A DNA stretch of 64,000 nt from Bacteroidota bacterium (lineage in GTDB: Bacteria > Bacteroidota > Bacteroidia > AKYH767-A > OLB10): contig JADJMG010000001.1 in NCBI GenBank assembly GCA_016709725.1, positions 806,001 to 870,000 on the forward strand. The letters run 5' to 3'. A program made the translations under genes and the position numbers. Below the pieces are notes generated by a model. That model saw only the letters and a list, made by a program, of their open reading frames with translations. It did no database searches and had not been told where the DNA came from. Position 1 is the first letter of the stretch, and every line of letters starts with the position of its first letter. Positions 45,455-54,315 of this stretch are shown here, in pieces.

Positions 45455-45910
45455 TTATAATTTATTTACTATTCTACGAACTCCATCCATTACTTTAACT
45501 GAATTAAAGTTTATCAAGAGTCCTAATTTACATTTTGATAATTTTAGATAGGTCATTACTTGCGCTAAGTGAACCTCGTTTAATGCTTCAACTGATTTCA
45601 CTTCTACAATGACCTTCTTCTCCACAAGTATGTCGACACGATATCCTGCATCAAGTTTCACTTCTTCGTATACTAATGGCAAAGCCTTTTGATGCTCTGC
45701 AAATAATCCCTTTTTCAACAATAGATGCATCAAAGATGCTTCGTATGCACTTTCCAATAATCCTGGACCCAACTTCCTATGCAACTCTACTGCACAATCT
45801 AATATCAGCGTTGCAATTTCATTTTCTGTTTTCGCTGCGCCCGTTGCGTAACCGCTGCTAACGCTGCGTTTAAGTTCAGCGTTTTGCTGTGTTGTCCTTC
45901 GTTCATTCAT
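45455..45910 (-). CDS. GxxExxY protein 2 (PD-(D/E)XK nuclease-like)
   Basis: This encodes 151 residues. The conserved core starts at about residue 28 (ENEIATLILDCAVELHRKL). It has the family motif in GPGLLESAYEASL and the nuclease pattern in GYRVDILVEKKVIVEVKSVE (D...ExK), then HLAQVMTYLKLSKCKLGLLINF. The first 27 residues (NERRTTQQNAELKRSVSSGY) are not family sequence: they are encoded by the right inverted repeat and its flank, so the repeat has supplied a new start. The gene sits in the spacer between the divergent LexA-like and dinB genes, where a shared operator would be expected. Function unknown; see gene 1 at 33005. Confidence 0.87.
   Translation of the reverse strand: MNERRTTQQNAELKRSVSSGYATGAAKTENEIATLILDCAVELHRKLGPGLLESAYEASLMHLLLKKGLFAEHQKALPLVYEEVKLDAGYRVDILVEKKVIVEVKSVEALNEVHLAQVMTYLKLSKCKLGLLINFNSVKVMDGVRRIVNKL
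45834..45872 (-). repeat. Right inverted repeat of GxxExxY unit 2
   Basis: Imperfect inverted copy of 45411-45450 (shared pattern AAACGCrGCG...CGCrGCGGTnACGC..CGGGCGCA). It lies within the N-terminal extension of the GxxExxY coding sequence. Confidence 0.75.
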
Positions 45911-46006
45911 TGCAAAATGTTTTTTCTAGAAATTTTTTACAAATATATGTTTATATTGCAGTCCTACCAAATGATTGCGCAGTAACCAAAATAAGCTCGC
46001 CCGCCC

Positions 46007-47200
46007 ATGTCCCTCCCCGAACGCACCATAGTCCATATGGATCTCGATAGTTTCTTCGTATCTGTCTCACGCTTAGAGCATCCCGGCCTTTTTAACAAGC
46101 CAGTGATTGTGGGCGGAAGCAGCGAGCGGGGCGTGGTGGCGGCCTGCAGTTATGAGGCGCGGGCTTATGGTGTGCACTCCGCGATGCCCATTCGGATGGC
46201 GCGCCGACTGTGTCCCGATGCGATTATTATTCGTGGTGATTACGAACGTTACAGTCATTACTCCGGCGTCGTCACCGACATCATTCGCGAGCAAGTTCCC
46301 TTGTATGAGAAGTCTTCTATCGATGAGTTTTACATTGACTTGAGTGGGATGGATCGATTTTATGGATGCTACAGTTTTGCTACGGAGTTGCGTCAAAAAA
46401 TTATGAAGGAAACCCATCTTCCCATCTCCTTCGGATTATCAAAAAACAAAACGGTGAGTAAGATTGCCACGGGAGAAGCCAAGCCCAACGGACAAATGAA
46501 AATTGATTTGGGAACGGAGATCCCTTTTCTGGCGCCTTTGCCGGTGCGAAAAATTCCAGGCGCGGGAGAAAAAACGTGCACCTTATTACGCAGCATGGGT
46601 GTTGAAAAAGTACATACGCTGCAAGAGATGCCGGTGAAGTTGTTGGAGAAAGTAATGGGCGAGCCTGGTATTTCGCTCTGGAAAAAAGCCAATGGCATTG
46701 ATAATAATCCAGTGGAGCCGTATAATGAACGGAAGTCCATTAGTACCGAAGAAACTTTTGACAGCGACACCATCGACATCGTCTTCTTAAAAGCGTTGTT
46801 GGTGAAGATGGTCGAGAAACTGGCTTATCATCTGCGCAGCGAAAACAAACTAACGGCATGCATTACCGTAAAGATTCGTTATTCGAATTTCGATACGCAC
46901 ACCACACAATGCCGCATCCCATACTCGTCCAACGATCACACGCTTATTGCAAGAGCAAAAGAACTTTTCGATAAACTGTATGAGCGAAGAATGTTGGTGC
47001 GCTTGATGGGCATTCGTTTTAGTCACCTCGTAGGTGGTGGACATCAGATCAATCTTTTTGAAGATTCGGAAGAGATCATTAACCTCTACCAAGCGATGGA
47101 TAAGATGCGACAAAAGTTCGGCGACGGAGCGGTGCAAAGAGCAGTAGGAACGGGATTGAATTTAAGAAGATTTAATCCGTTTAATGGGCTCTCCTCTTGA
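46007..47200 (+). CDS. dinB: DNA polymerase IV-like Y-family polymerase
   Basis: This 397-residue error-prone translesion DNA polymerase shows catalytic acids in VHMDLDSFFVS and EKSSIDEFYIDLS, a fingers motif GVVAACSYEARAYGV, the HhH part (VRKIPGAGEKTCTLLRSMGV) and a little-finger domain. The motif GHQINLFED near the C-terminus is a sliding-clamp binding site (QxxLF). It is divergent from the LexA-like regulator and upstream of the error-prone dnaE on the same strand, the usual Bacteroidota mutagenesis set. Directly after its stop come a TCGCGA palindrome and a TTGGTAAA stutter repeat, followed by two unrelated genes on the other strand. Confidence 0.93.
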   Translation: MSLPERTIVHMDLDSFFVSVSRLEHPGLFNKPVIVGGSSERGVVAACSYEARAYGVHSAMPIRMARRLCPDAIIIRGDYERYSHYSGVVTDIIREQVPLYEKSSIDEFYIDLSGMDRFYGCYSFATELRQKIMKETHLPISFGLSKNKTVSKIATGEAKPNGQMKIDLGTEIPFLAPLPVRKIPGAGEKTCTLLRSMGVEKVHTLQEMPVKLLEKVMGEPGISLWKKANGIDNNPVEPYNERKSISTEETFDSDTIDIVFLKALLVKMVEKLAYHLRSENKLTACITVKIRYSNFDTHTTQCRIPYSSNDHTLIARAKELFDKLYERRMLVRLMGIRFSHLVGGGHQINLFEDSEEIINLYQAMDKMRQKFGDGAVQRAVGTGLNLRRFNPFNGLSS

Positions 47201-47215
47201 ATTGGTGGATAGGTG

Positions 47216-47231
47216 TCGCGAGGCTTCGCGA
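47216..47231. repeat. Palindromic repeat TCGCGAGGCTTCGCGA, copy 3
   Basis: It lies 15 bp after the dinB stop and abuts the TTGGTAAA array. The same pair of repeats is found after dnaE (56920-56981). Confidence 0.85.
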
Positions 47232-47274
47232 TGGTGAGTTGGTGAGTTGGTAAATTGGTAAGTTGGTAAATTTT
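47232..47274 (+). repeat. Stutter repeat TTGGTAAA / TTGGTGAG
   Basis: Five imperfect 8-9 bp units. A second array of the same unit lies at 56920-56955. Confidence 0.8.
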
Positions 47275-47340
47275 GTAAATGGATGGGTGTTGCCAGCCTT
47301 CGCTCTGCTATTGACTATTGGAACTTTATTCCGTTTAAAA

Positions 47341-50016
47341 CTATTGTTTCACAAACGTTGCTCTCAGTTCGCCCGATTGAATTAGATAAATTCCATTTGA
47401 GAGTTGAGTTGTTTCCACTGTAGAAGTTGTTGTTGTTATTATTTTTTCAAGGATGAGCTTCCCATAAATATCCGTGAGACGCAATTGTGCTTTTCCGTTT
47501 TCTAGTTTGATGCCGGATATGTTAAGTGTGTTTTCGGTAGGATTTGGAAAGACATGCAGTTTGCCTCGCACGGGTGGTGTTGATGCAATTCCAGTAGGCA
47601 GAATAATAATAGTTTTTGCGGTATTGGTGATAACGGGTTCGTTAAAATCAAAATAGATAGCCGCGAAATTAGTGATGGAATCTCCTGCGCTTAAATTTGT
47701 TTTTGGTTGTATGCGATATTTCACAAAGCCATGTGAAAGCGGTTCGTTGGTGTTGCTATCGACTAACAAAATATTTTCAAATTTTAATTCCATGTTACGC
47801 TGGTAATTGATCCAGTTTAGGTTGACGGGATGCGATGCGTTTACAAACTCAATGGTTGAAATATTTAATTTGTTTGTATCAATCGGATTCAAAATTTTTA
47901 CGGTGAATGCTGTATCGTTTCCTGTGTTTTGGAAACGGATGATATAATCTAACCACGGCGCGTTGCTGAGTTGTGTGGTAGTGAGTGTATCTTCACTCAC
48001 CAAAATATCATTAGGATCCAAAGATCCTGTTGAATAAACTTCCCAATTGCTGTTATTGCAACTTGGGTTATCATCAGTAAGGTAAGGTTCAATGTGCGCA
48101 CTGCTATTGATGAGTGTGCCGATGGGAAGTCCGAGATTCACATTTACAGTGACGATAATGCTGCTTGTTTGAAACGGTGTTAATACTGGTAAATTCCACA
48201 CAACCGAGTCGGGAGTAATATTATTTGGAGTAAGTGTAGCTGATTGATAAGTCACATTGCTATACGGATAAAAATAAACGGTGGGCGCAACCGATGTGTT
48301 ACCATAGTTTCCGTAATTGATCATATAACTTGCGCTAAAGCCGCTACGAAAATTTCCCAAGGGCGTAATCGTTATACAAAAATCTTCAAATGTTCCTTGC
48401 GGTTGAAATGCAAAATCGTTTAAGGAATCGGTTTGGTGAATTCCAGTAAATAAGGCTGTTTGGGAAATTGGTGTTGAGCTAAACCAGTTTAGTGACTGAG
48501 GCGACACAATAAAATTTCCTGTGTCCAAAACAGCAATTGTATATTTTCCATTCTGATCAGTGTGAGAGAAACGACTAGTGTTTTGTTCAATAATTTTCTT
48601 TGCTGCAATTGGCGGTTCACCAACATCTTGCATTCCATTGCTATTTAAATCGGCAAACAGTGTTCCTGTAATTAAATTGTATTTATCCGTTAATTTTAGG
48701 ACCCAGTAATCAGAAAATCCTATTTGATTTTCATTCTTATCACCATCGGCATCAGAATTTGAAGATCCACCTAATATATATTCTCCATCAGAAGTTTGTT
48801 GAATTGATCTTAACCAATCTTGTATATTACTCCCTAAAGTATTCTGCCACTGGATATTCCCTGATTCATCGGTTTTTAAAAACCAGTAATCTCCTGCAAT
48901 AGTACTATTTTCCGTCTTATCACCAGAGATATTTGAATAGGAATATCCACCTAAAATATATCCACCATCAAGAGTTTGCTGGAGAGAATAAAGTTCGTCT
49001 ACATCACTTCCTCCAATTGTATTTTGCCATTGAATGTTCCCTAACGAATCAGTTTTTACGATCCAAAAATCAGCGAGTCCTAAACAATTTTCAGTCTTAT
49101 CTCCAGAAATATTTGAGTCCGACCATCCTCCAAGTATATATCCTCCATCACTGGTTTGATAAACAGAACTCAATCTATCACTACCTGTTCCTCCAATCGT
49201 ATTCTGCCATAGGATAATTCCACTAGAATCCGTTTTTACAATCCAGTAATCATCTAAGCCTAAACTATTTTCTGTCTTATCACAAAAGATATTCGAGCTA
49301 GAAGATCCTCCCAAAACATAACCGCCATCCGTAGTTTGAAGGAGAGCATAAAATGCTTCATCACTATTTCCTCCAATAGTATTCTGCCATTGAATATTTC
49401 CTATTGAATCGGTTTTTATCATCCAATAATCATAATTACCACAATTGTCCTCAGACTTATCTGCGGAAATATTTGAAATGGATCTTCCTCCCAAAATATA
49501 TCCTCCATCTGTAGTTTGTTGAATTGATCTCAACTCATCTGTATTATTACCTCCAATCGTGTTTTGCCATTGAATATTACCATTGTTATCTATTTTTACT
49601 ATCCAGAAATCATATCCTCCCAAACTATTTTCAGTCTTATCTCCAGAAATATCAGATGCCGACCATCCTCCAAATATAAAACCACCATCAATAGTTTGTT
49701 TGATAGACCACAAGATTTCATAAGCATTTCCCCCAATTGTATTCTCCCACTGTACATCACCAACCTCATTAATTTTTACGATCCAGCAATCATAATGGCC
49801 CAAACAATTTTCCGTCTTATCTCCAGAAATATCTGAGTCCGAATATCCACCTAATATATATCCACCATCAGTGGTTTGTTGAACAGAAAACAATACTTCA
49901 AATCCACTCCCACCAATCGTATTCTGCCATTCAATTTCCTGAGAGAATACCTTGGAGGCACTGAAAAAAAATAGCAGTGTCAATTTAAATAGAAAACTAT
50001 TATATCCCATTTTCAT
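47341..50016 (-). CDS. T9SS protein with seven propeller-type repeats (paralogue 1)
   Basis: This encodes 891 residues. A signal peptide (MKMGYNSFLFKLTLLFFFSA) is followed by seven tandem 60-residue repeats, residues about 26-445, of the form IQWQNTIGG, D..SIQQT, DGGYILGG, SGDKTEN and DYWIVKTDS. Seven such units suggest a seven-bladed beta-propeller. Then come an SdrD-B-like domain (GTLFADLNSNGMQDVGEPPI), a DUF11-like domain (LDYIIRFQNTGNDTAFTVKI, YFDFNEPVITNT) and a T9SS type A tail (LHVFPNPTENTLNI, NGIYLIQSG, ending ATFVKQ). It is a secreted or surface protein of unknown ligand. The next gene is a diverged paralogue with the same layout, consistent with tandem duplication. Confidence 0.88.
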   Translation of the reverse strand: MKMGYNSFLFKLTLLFFFSASKVFSQEIEWQNTIGGSGFEVLFSVQQTTDGGYILGGYSDSDISGDKTENCLGHYDCWIVKINEVGDVQWENTIGGNAYEILWSIKQTIDGGFIFGGWSASDISGDKTENSLGGYDFWIVKIDNNGNIQWQNTIGGNNTDELRSIQQTTDGGYILGGRSISNISADKSEDNCGNYDYWMIKTDSIGNIQWQNTIGGNSDEAFYALLQTTDGGYVLGGSSSSNIFCDKTENSLGLDDYWIVKTDSSGIILWQNTIGGTGSDRLSSVYQTSDGGYILGGWSDSNISGDKTENCLGLADFWIVKTDSLGNIQWQNTIGGSDVDELYSLQQTLDGGYILGGYSYSNISGDKTENSTIAGDYWFLKTDESGNIQWQNTLGSNIQDWLRSIQQTSDGEYILGGSSNSDADGDKNENQIGFSDYWVLKLTDKYNLITGTLFADLNSNGMQDVGEPPIAAKKIIEQNTSRFSHTDQNGKYTIAVLDTGNFIVSPQSLNWFSSTPISQTALFTGIHQTDSLNDFAFQPQGTFEDFCITITPLGNFRSGFSASYMINYGNYGNTSVAPTVYFYPYSNVTYQSATLTPNNITPDSVVWNLPVLTPFQTSSIIVTVNVNLGLPIGTLINSSAHIEPYLTDDNPSCNNSNWEVYSTGSLDPNDILVSEDTLTTTQLSNAPWLDYIIRFQNTGNDTAFTVKILNPIDTNKLNISTIEFVNASHPVNLNWINYQRNMELKFENILLVDSNTNEPLSHGFVKYRIQPKTNLSAGDSITNFAAIYFDFNEPVITNTAKTIIILPTGIASTPPVRGKLHVFPNPTENTLNISGIKLENGKAQLRLTDIYGKLILEKIITTTTSTVETTQLSNGIYLIQSGELRATFVKQ
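48675..49935 (-). repeat. Seven tandem 180-bp coding repeats
   Basis: The DNA under the seven protein repeats is itself similar from unit to unit, e.g. recurring ATTGTATTCTGCCA-type and TTTTC(A/T)GTCTTATC-type words every 180 bp. This makes unit gain or loss by recombination possible. Confidence 0.75.
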
Positions 50017-50130
50017 GATAATTAAATGTTGAAGTGTTTAATTTATGAACTTAAAATTATTCCTTTTGCCACTTTTAAAGTTTATAGTTAATTAAAAATT
50101 AATAAAGGTTGAATGCTCTAGAACTACAAA

Positions 50131-52773
50131 TTACAACTTCACAAAGCGAGAAGAATATCGGCTATTACCAGAAACATATAGGATCGTATACATTCCGGGA
50201 TCAAGAGCAAGCGTATTCATTCTGTAAATTTCATTCGATGGAATAACTTTCTCATTCCAAATCAAACGTCCTTGAAGATCATAAACCATCAACATTCCTT
50301 GCTGATAACTCTCAGGTAAACTAATATTCAAAACATCTCTTGCAGGATTCGGATACATATTTAACTTTCCGTTCGCGACCCATTCATTGATAGATGTTGT
50401 TTGTACAATTGCTGTTACTGCATTGTTAGTTATGACAGGGGAATTATAATCAAAATAAATAAAGGCTTTGTTTCTGATGGTATCGCCTGGCAGAAGATTG
50501 GTAAGTGGTCGAATGGAATACTGCACAAATCCCATCGACTGTTCATTGTTAGTGCCGCTATCGGGCAGCACGATTCCAGGAAAATCAAACTTTAACATCC
50601 GTGAATTTTGCGTGTACTCTATGTTCACAGGATGAGAAGATGCTTCAAACTCAAAAGAAGAATCCAACAATTTTGAAGGAAGATTATTAATCACACTCAC
50701 GATGGTAGCAGGAGCATTGCCCGTGTTTTGAAAACGTATGGTATACCTAAGAACAGGATTTGATGGTAATGTGTTGTATTCAATAGTTCGTTTATCGACG
50801 AGTATATCATTCGGATCAAAACTTCCTTCGCCACTCGATTCCCAAGTAGCATTATTATCACTGGGCGCAAAATCGGTAACGATGGGTAAGGCCCGTGCAT
50901 AGGAATTTAAGATGGATCCAACCTGAATACTAGTATCCAATTTAACCGTTACACTCATTATTTTACTTTGCCCAGGAACAATTACACCAATATCCCACAT
51001 CACAGAATCAGAAGTCAACAAAATGGGAATGGATGTAGAAGAGACATAAGAGATATTTGGATAAAGTCGGAAATAGATTTGCGCAGGGACAGGAACGGTA
51101 CCTTTATTTTCACAACTTATCATATACGTTGCACTAAATCCTGGACGAACCATAGCAGGTGGTGCTAAAGAAATTTTAAGATCTTGAATGAACATAATGG
51201 GATGAAGAATAAAATCATTCAAAGAATCTATTTGTTTAAATCCTGTAAAGGTGGCTGTATTCAAAGCAGGATTCACACCGTAGTAAGGATTCGACTCGGT
51301 TAAAAAATTGTATGTACTATCTAAAACTAACATTTTGTAAGTCCCATCATAGCTAACATATGAATGGTAACTTGAATCGGAAGTTTGAATTTTTAAATTT
51401 TGAGGAACAAAATCACCCGAATCTTTAATTGAATTCAAATTTATATCGGTAAAAACACTCCCTGTTATTTCGTTAAAGTTTTCTGTTAGAGTAAACAACC
51501 AACTATCAGAGAACGATCTCCTGAAAATTGCCCGATCATATCCTTTTTCGGAATAGGTATAATTCGCAACAACCAGCTCGCCATTTGGAAGAACCCCCAT
51601 CCCGATTCCTTGATCATGCTCGGTGGCTCCCACTGTTTTATCCCACAATTTTACACCATTCATTGATAATTTTAGTATCCATGCATCAACGCTGCCTCGA
51701 CATCGATCACTCTTGTCAGCTCCGATATTCGACGATGAAGCACCCGAAATAAAGATTTCACCAGTAGGGCTGAAACACATTTTATTTAGCCCATCAGTTG
51801 ATGTTCCTCCAATTGTATTATCCCAAACATAGTTACCAAGACTATCGACTTTCACCACCCAGATATCACTTACGCCCATTGAGTTTTCAGTTTTCCAAGG
51901 CGAAACATTTCCTGCTGAATTCAATCCAACAAGAAACCCTTTGTCGGTAGTGTTTAAAATTGTCAACATCTGGTCTGTATTATGATTAGAACTAGCAATA
52001 CTCTGATGCCACAGTACATCTCCAAGGCTATCCAATCTAAAAAGTGCATTGTAATAATCGCTAGTAAGATAGCTTCCAATAGCTGCATATCCTCCATCAG
52101 GCACTTGAATAATATCCTGAATATAGACTTCGGTTACTCCCGGAATTGTAACTACGTTTTGCCATTGAATTACTCCCATTGAATCTAACTTCACTAACCA
52201 AGAATCATACTGCCCAATTAGTGGTACTGTTTTCTCAAAACCAATTGGAGAAGTGGTGCCAATTGCCATGATGACTCCATTATCACTTGTTGTATCCATA
52301 CAACGCATATAGTCTTGTGTTGTAGCTCGAATCGTATTCTGCCATAAAATATTCCCATTTGCGTCTAATTTAAGCAACCAGGGATCATTAAGATATGAAC
52401 TTTCTGTTTTATTCCCACTCATTACGGAGGTTGATGTTCCACCAACAAAATACTCACCGTTTCTGGCTACTCTTATTTTACTTATGTAGTCTGAGGCTCC
52501 GCCACCAAAGCGTTTTTCCCATTGCAATTTCTTGTTTGCATCATACTTTACTACCCAGAAATCATTGCCTCCAAAAGATGGTTCTGTTACTTCAAAACCC
52601 TCTGCACCCGAAAGACGCACAGCCATTATAAAACCACTATCGGGTGTCACAGCCAAATCTCTAGGCCATGACTGATCAGGGGAACCAGCCGCTGTTTGCC
52701 AATTAATAACTTGAGCAAAAACCGAAGTTGAGGCGACCAATGTCAAAAAAATAAATAGCAAAATCCTTCTCAT
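50131..52773 (-). CDS. T9SS protein with seven propeller-type repeats (paralogue 2)
   Basis: This encodes 880 residues with the same order of parts as its downstream neighbour: signal peptide (MRRILLFIFLTLVASTSVFAQ), seven diverged repeats of 52-62 residues (INWQTAAG, LQWEKRFGG, ILWQNTIRA, IQWQNVVT, VLWHQSIAS, YVWDNTIGG, KLWDKTVGA), an SdrD-B-like domain (GSVFTDINLNSIKDSGDF), a DUF11-like domain (RYTIRFQNTGNAPATIV, YFDYNSPVITNN) and a T9SS tail (LNMYPNPARDVLNI, PGMYTILYVSG, ending SRFVKL). The repeats are much less alike than in paralogue 1, so this copy is older or under different selection. The two genes are 114 bp apart on the same strand. Confidence 0.88.
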   Translation of the reverse strand: MRRILLFIFLTLVASTSVFAQVINWQTAAGSPDQSWPRDLAVTPDSGFIMAVRLSGAEGFEVTEPSFGGNDFWVVKYDANKKLQWEKRFGGGASDYISKIRVARNGEYFVGGTSTSVMSGNKTESSYLNDPWLLKLDANGNILWQNTIRATTQDYMRCMDTTSDNGVIMAIGTTSPIGFEKTVPLIGQYDSWLVKLDSMGVIQWQNVVTIPGVTEVYIQDIIQVPDGGYAAIGSYLTSDYYNALFRLDSLGDVLWHQSIASSNHNTDQMLTILNTTDKGFLVGLNSAGNVSPWKTENSMGVSDIWVVKVDSLGNYVWDNTIGGTSTDGLNKMCFSPTGEIFISGASSSNIGADKSDRCRGSVDAWILKLSMNGVKLWDKTVGATEHDQGIGMGVLPNGELVVANYTYSEKGYDRAIFRRSFSDSWLFTLTENFNEITGSVFTDINLNSIKDSGDFVPQNLKIQTSDSSYHSYVSYDGTYKMLVLDSTYNFLTESNPYYGVNPALNTATFTGFKQIDSLNDFILHPIMFIQDLKISLAPPAMVRPGFSATYMISCENKGTVPVPAQIYFRLYPNISYVSSTSIPILLTSDSVMWDIGVIVPGQSKIMSVTVKLDTSIQVGSILNSYARALPIVTDFAPSDNNATWESSGEGSFDPNDILVDKRTIEYNTLPSNPVLRYTIRFQNTGNAPATIVSVINNLPSKLLDSSFEFEASSHPVNIEYTQNSRMLKFDFPGIVLPDSGTNNEQSMGFVQYSIRPLTNLLPGDTIRNKAFIYFDYNSPVITNNAVTAIVQTTSINEWVANGKLNMYPNPARDVLNISLPESYQQGMLMVYDLQGRLIWNEKVIPSNEIYRMNTLALDPGMYTILYVSGNSRYSSRFVKL

Positions 52774-52947
52774 AGTATTACATCAAGTTCGGGTTAATTT
52801 CAAAGTAAATGTACATAAATTTTTATAACCCTAATATTATTATTTGAGTAGTTTATGTATTCATTGGAATCTGCTTTTTTATTAAACTATGAGAGAGTGA
52901 AAGGCTTTATTCTGAAATGAAAATTTAGCTTCGGATACTATTTTTGC

Positions 52948-52975
52948 TGCAAGCTACAAGCCGCAAGCTGCAAAA
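52948..52975 (+). repeat. Four 7-bp units (GCTGCAA/GCTACAA/GCCGCAA)
   Basis: Intergenic relative of the GCTACAA array found within a signal peptide at 2083-2124. Confidence 0.8.
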
Positions 52976-53038
52976 AATTGCTTTACGTACTCCGTTCTAC
53001 ACTCTCCACACTGAATTTACTGCGCGGGGCAGACGACA

Positions 53039-53054
53039 TCGCGATGCTTCGCGA
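53039..53054. repeat. Palindromic repeat TCGCGATGCTTCGCGA, copy 4
   Basis: Same family as 31771, with T at the seventh position. Confidence 0.8.
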
Positions 53055-53431
53055 CCACCCCGAAGTAAAGATCTGGATTGTTTTTTCATTAGTCGGTAAA
53101 TAAACATTTATATTCGAATACAAGTGTTTGCAAACGCTTTTTGAAGGGGAGATGGGAGTCCCGCAGCGCCGTCGGCAAGCCTTTGGCGGCCGATGGATAG
53201 CTATCGGGAGGGATGGGAGAGTCGGAGATGGGAGAGTCGGAGAAAGGCGTCCTGCACTTGCTTGCTGCAAGCAAGTTCTTCATGCACCTTGATTATCATA
53301 CAATCACAAAAAACATTTTTTTTATTTCAATCCCAATGACTTAGCTGCCTTTGCACAATTTTCTATTGGGGGATTTGGTTTTATGTTTATCTTGCAATCA
53401 TACTATTTGATCATAATACAATCATATAAAT

Positions 53432-53545
53432 ATGGACACAATCGATCTTATTTTAAAAGCGCTCCGCTACGCGCCACTCTGCCTGATGGGCATAGGAACC
53501 ATGATGCTTCTTTGGATTCAAGTAAAGGAATTCAAGCGATCATAA
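53432..53545 (+). CDS. Possible 37-residue membrane peptide
   Basis: An ATG frame encodes MDTIDLILKALRYAPLCLMG and then IGTMMLLWIQVKEFKRS, i.e. one hydrophobic helix with a basic C-terminus. It follows an AT-rich region with TTTG words and lies 137 bp before dnaE. Short membrane peptides of this form occur widely, but the ORF is short and in repeat-rich sequence, so it may be chance. Confidence 0.25.
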   Translation: MDTIDLILKALRYAPLCLMGIGTMMLLWIQVKEFKRS

Positions 53546-53682
53546 TGCTACGGACTTAAACCTACCTGCGCCAACGCTTTGGCAGACAGGCGCGGCGACC
53601 GCTGCGATCCCGAAGTTTCGGGACGTTGCGACCGTAGCGTTTAAACCTACATTTATTTACTGCCACGAATGCTACTCCCGCC

Positions 53683-54177
53683 ATGTACCTCAATTGCCAC
53701 AGCTGGTTCAGCTTTCATTATGGAACACTCTCGATTGAGAAGCTGTTGGAGGAAGCACAAAGGCTAGGCGTAAAAAAGCTAGTATTAACCGACATTAATA
53801 ACACTTCCGGCGCGCTCGACTTCATCCGCTTGGCTCCGAAATATGGCGTGGAGCCAGCGGTAGGAATTGAGTTTCGTCAAGGCGATACCGTTAGATTCAT
53901 CGGCATTGCAAAAAATAACGAAGGCTTCGAAGAACTGAACCGATACCTCAGCGATTGTCTCCGCCATGGAGCCGCCGAAGGAGAAAGTTCTGGCAACCGC
54001 GATGCCATCGTCCCCAAAGAAATTCCATGTTTCAGGAACGTTGTGGTTATCTTACCTGTTACACTGTCATCCCTCGACCCTCTCTCGTCTCATGTTGAGA
54101 TGGGAGATGGGAGATGGGAGAGTGGGAGCGAGAGGGGAGTGCGGAGTCTAGAGAGTGGAGAGCGAGGGAGTGTTTGA
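53683..54177 (+). CDS. dnaE2: Error-prone DnaE, N-terminal PHP part (frame broken in a repeat tract)
   Basis: This encodes 164 residues. The start (MYLNCHSWFSFHYGTLSIEK) and following LTDINNTSGALDFIRLA and VGIEFRQGDTVRFIGIAKN are the PHP domain of the shorter DnaE that accompanies Y-family polymerases. After VVVILPVT, near residue 126, family sequence stops and the frame runs into repeated GGGAGATGGGAG DNA (54090-54170), ending at 54177. The polymerase continues in another frame. Role: alpha-subunit-type DNA polymerase for translesion synthesis with DinB. The insertion site lies between the PHP and the polymerase part. Confidence 0.85.
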   Translation: MYLNCHSWFSFHYGTLSIEKLLEEAQRLGVKKLVLTDINNTSGALDFIRLAPKYGVEPAVGIEFRQGDTVRFIGIAKNNEGFEELNRYLSDCLRHGAAEGESSGNRDAIVPKEIPCFRNVVVILPVTLSSLDPLSSHVEMGDGRWESGSERGVRSLESGERGSV

Positions 54178-54315
54178 GAACACAGTTCTCCTAGAAGCGA
54201 GTAGCCAGAATCCGGCAGTACTGCGGGACAGAAGCCAAAAAAAAATTAACAGCCAGCAGCTAGAAGCCAGCAGCAAAAAGAAAGCCAGAAGCCAGCAGCT
54301 AGAAGCTAGCAGCCT
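54090..54315 (+). repeat. Repeat tract inserted in dnaE
   Basis: This low-complexity DNA of about 225 bp holds GGGAGATGGGAG-type units (54098-54135), GAGTGGAGAGCGAGGGAG, then AGAAGCCAGCAGC/CTAGAAGCTAGCAGC units (54250-54315). It resembles the spacer repeats at 53149-53245 and has no counterpart in the DnaE family. Family sequence resumes at LFYGVTPSDLSRLPF. Confidence 0.8.

Larger units (their letters stand above)
52774..53682. other. Repeat-filled spacer upstream of dnaE
   Basis: It contains a 7-bp array (GCTGCAA type, 52948-52975), a TCGCGATGCTTCGCGA palindrome (53039), a GATAGCTATCGGG copy (53196), GGGAGATGGGAG and GATGGGAGAGTCGG arrays (53149-53245), a possible 37-codon ORF (53432) and a GC-rich inverted repeat around 53560-53640 (CCTGCGCCAACGC, TTTCGGGACGTTGCGACC). 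No longer gene is supported. Confidence 0.6.

Noticed and set aside
46073..46779. Minus-strand open frames opposite dinB
   Set aside because: They are antisense shadows of a strongly conserved polymerase gene.
52983..53283. Minus-strand open frames of 95 and 64 codons
   Set aside because: They consist of repeat-derived peptides (TLPSPTLPSLPIAIHRPP) from the GGGAGA arrays and palindromes; no real protein signature.
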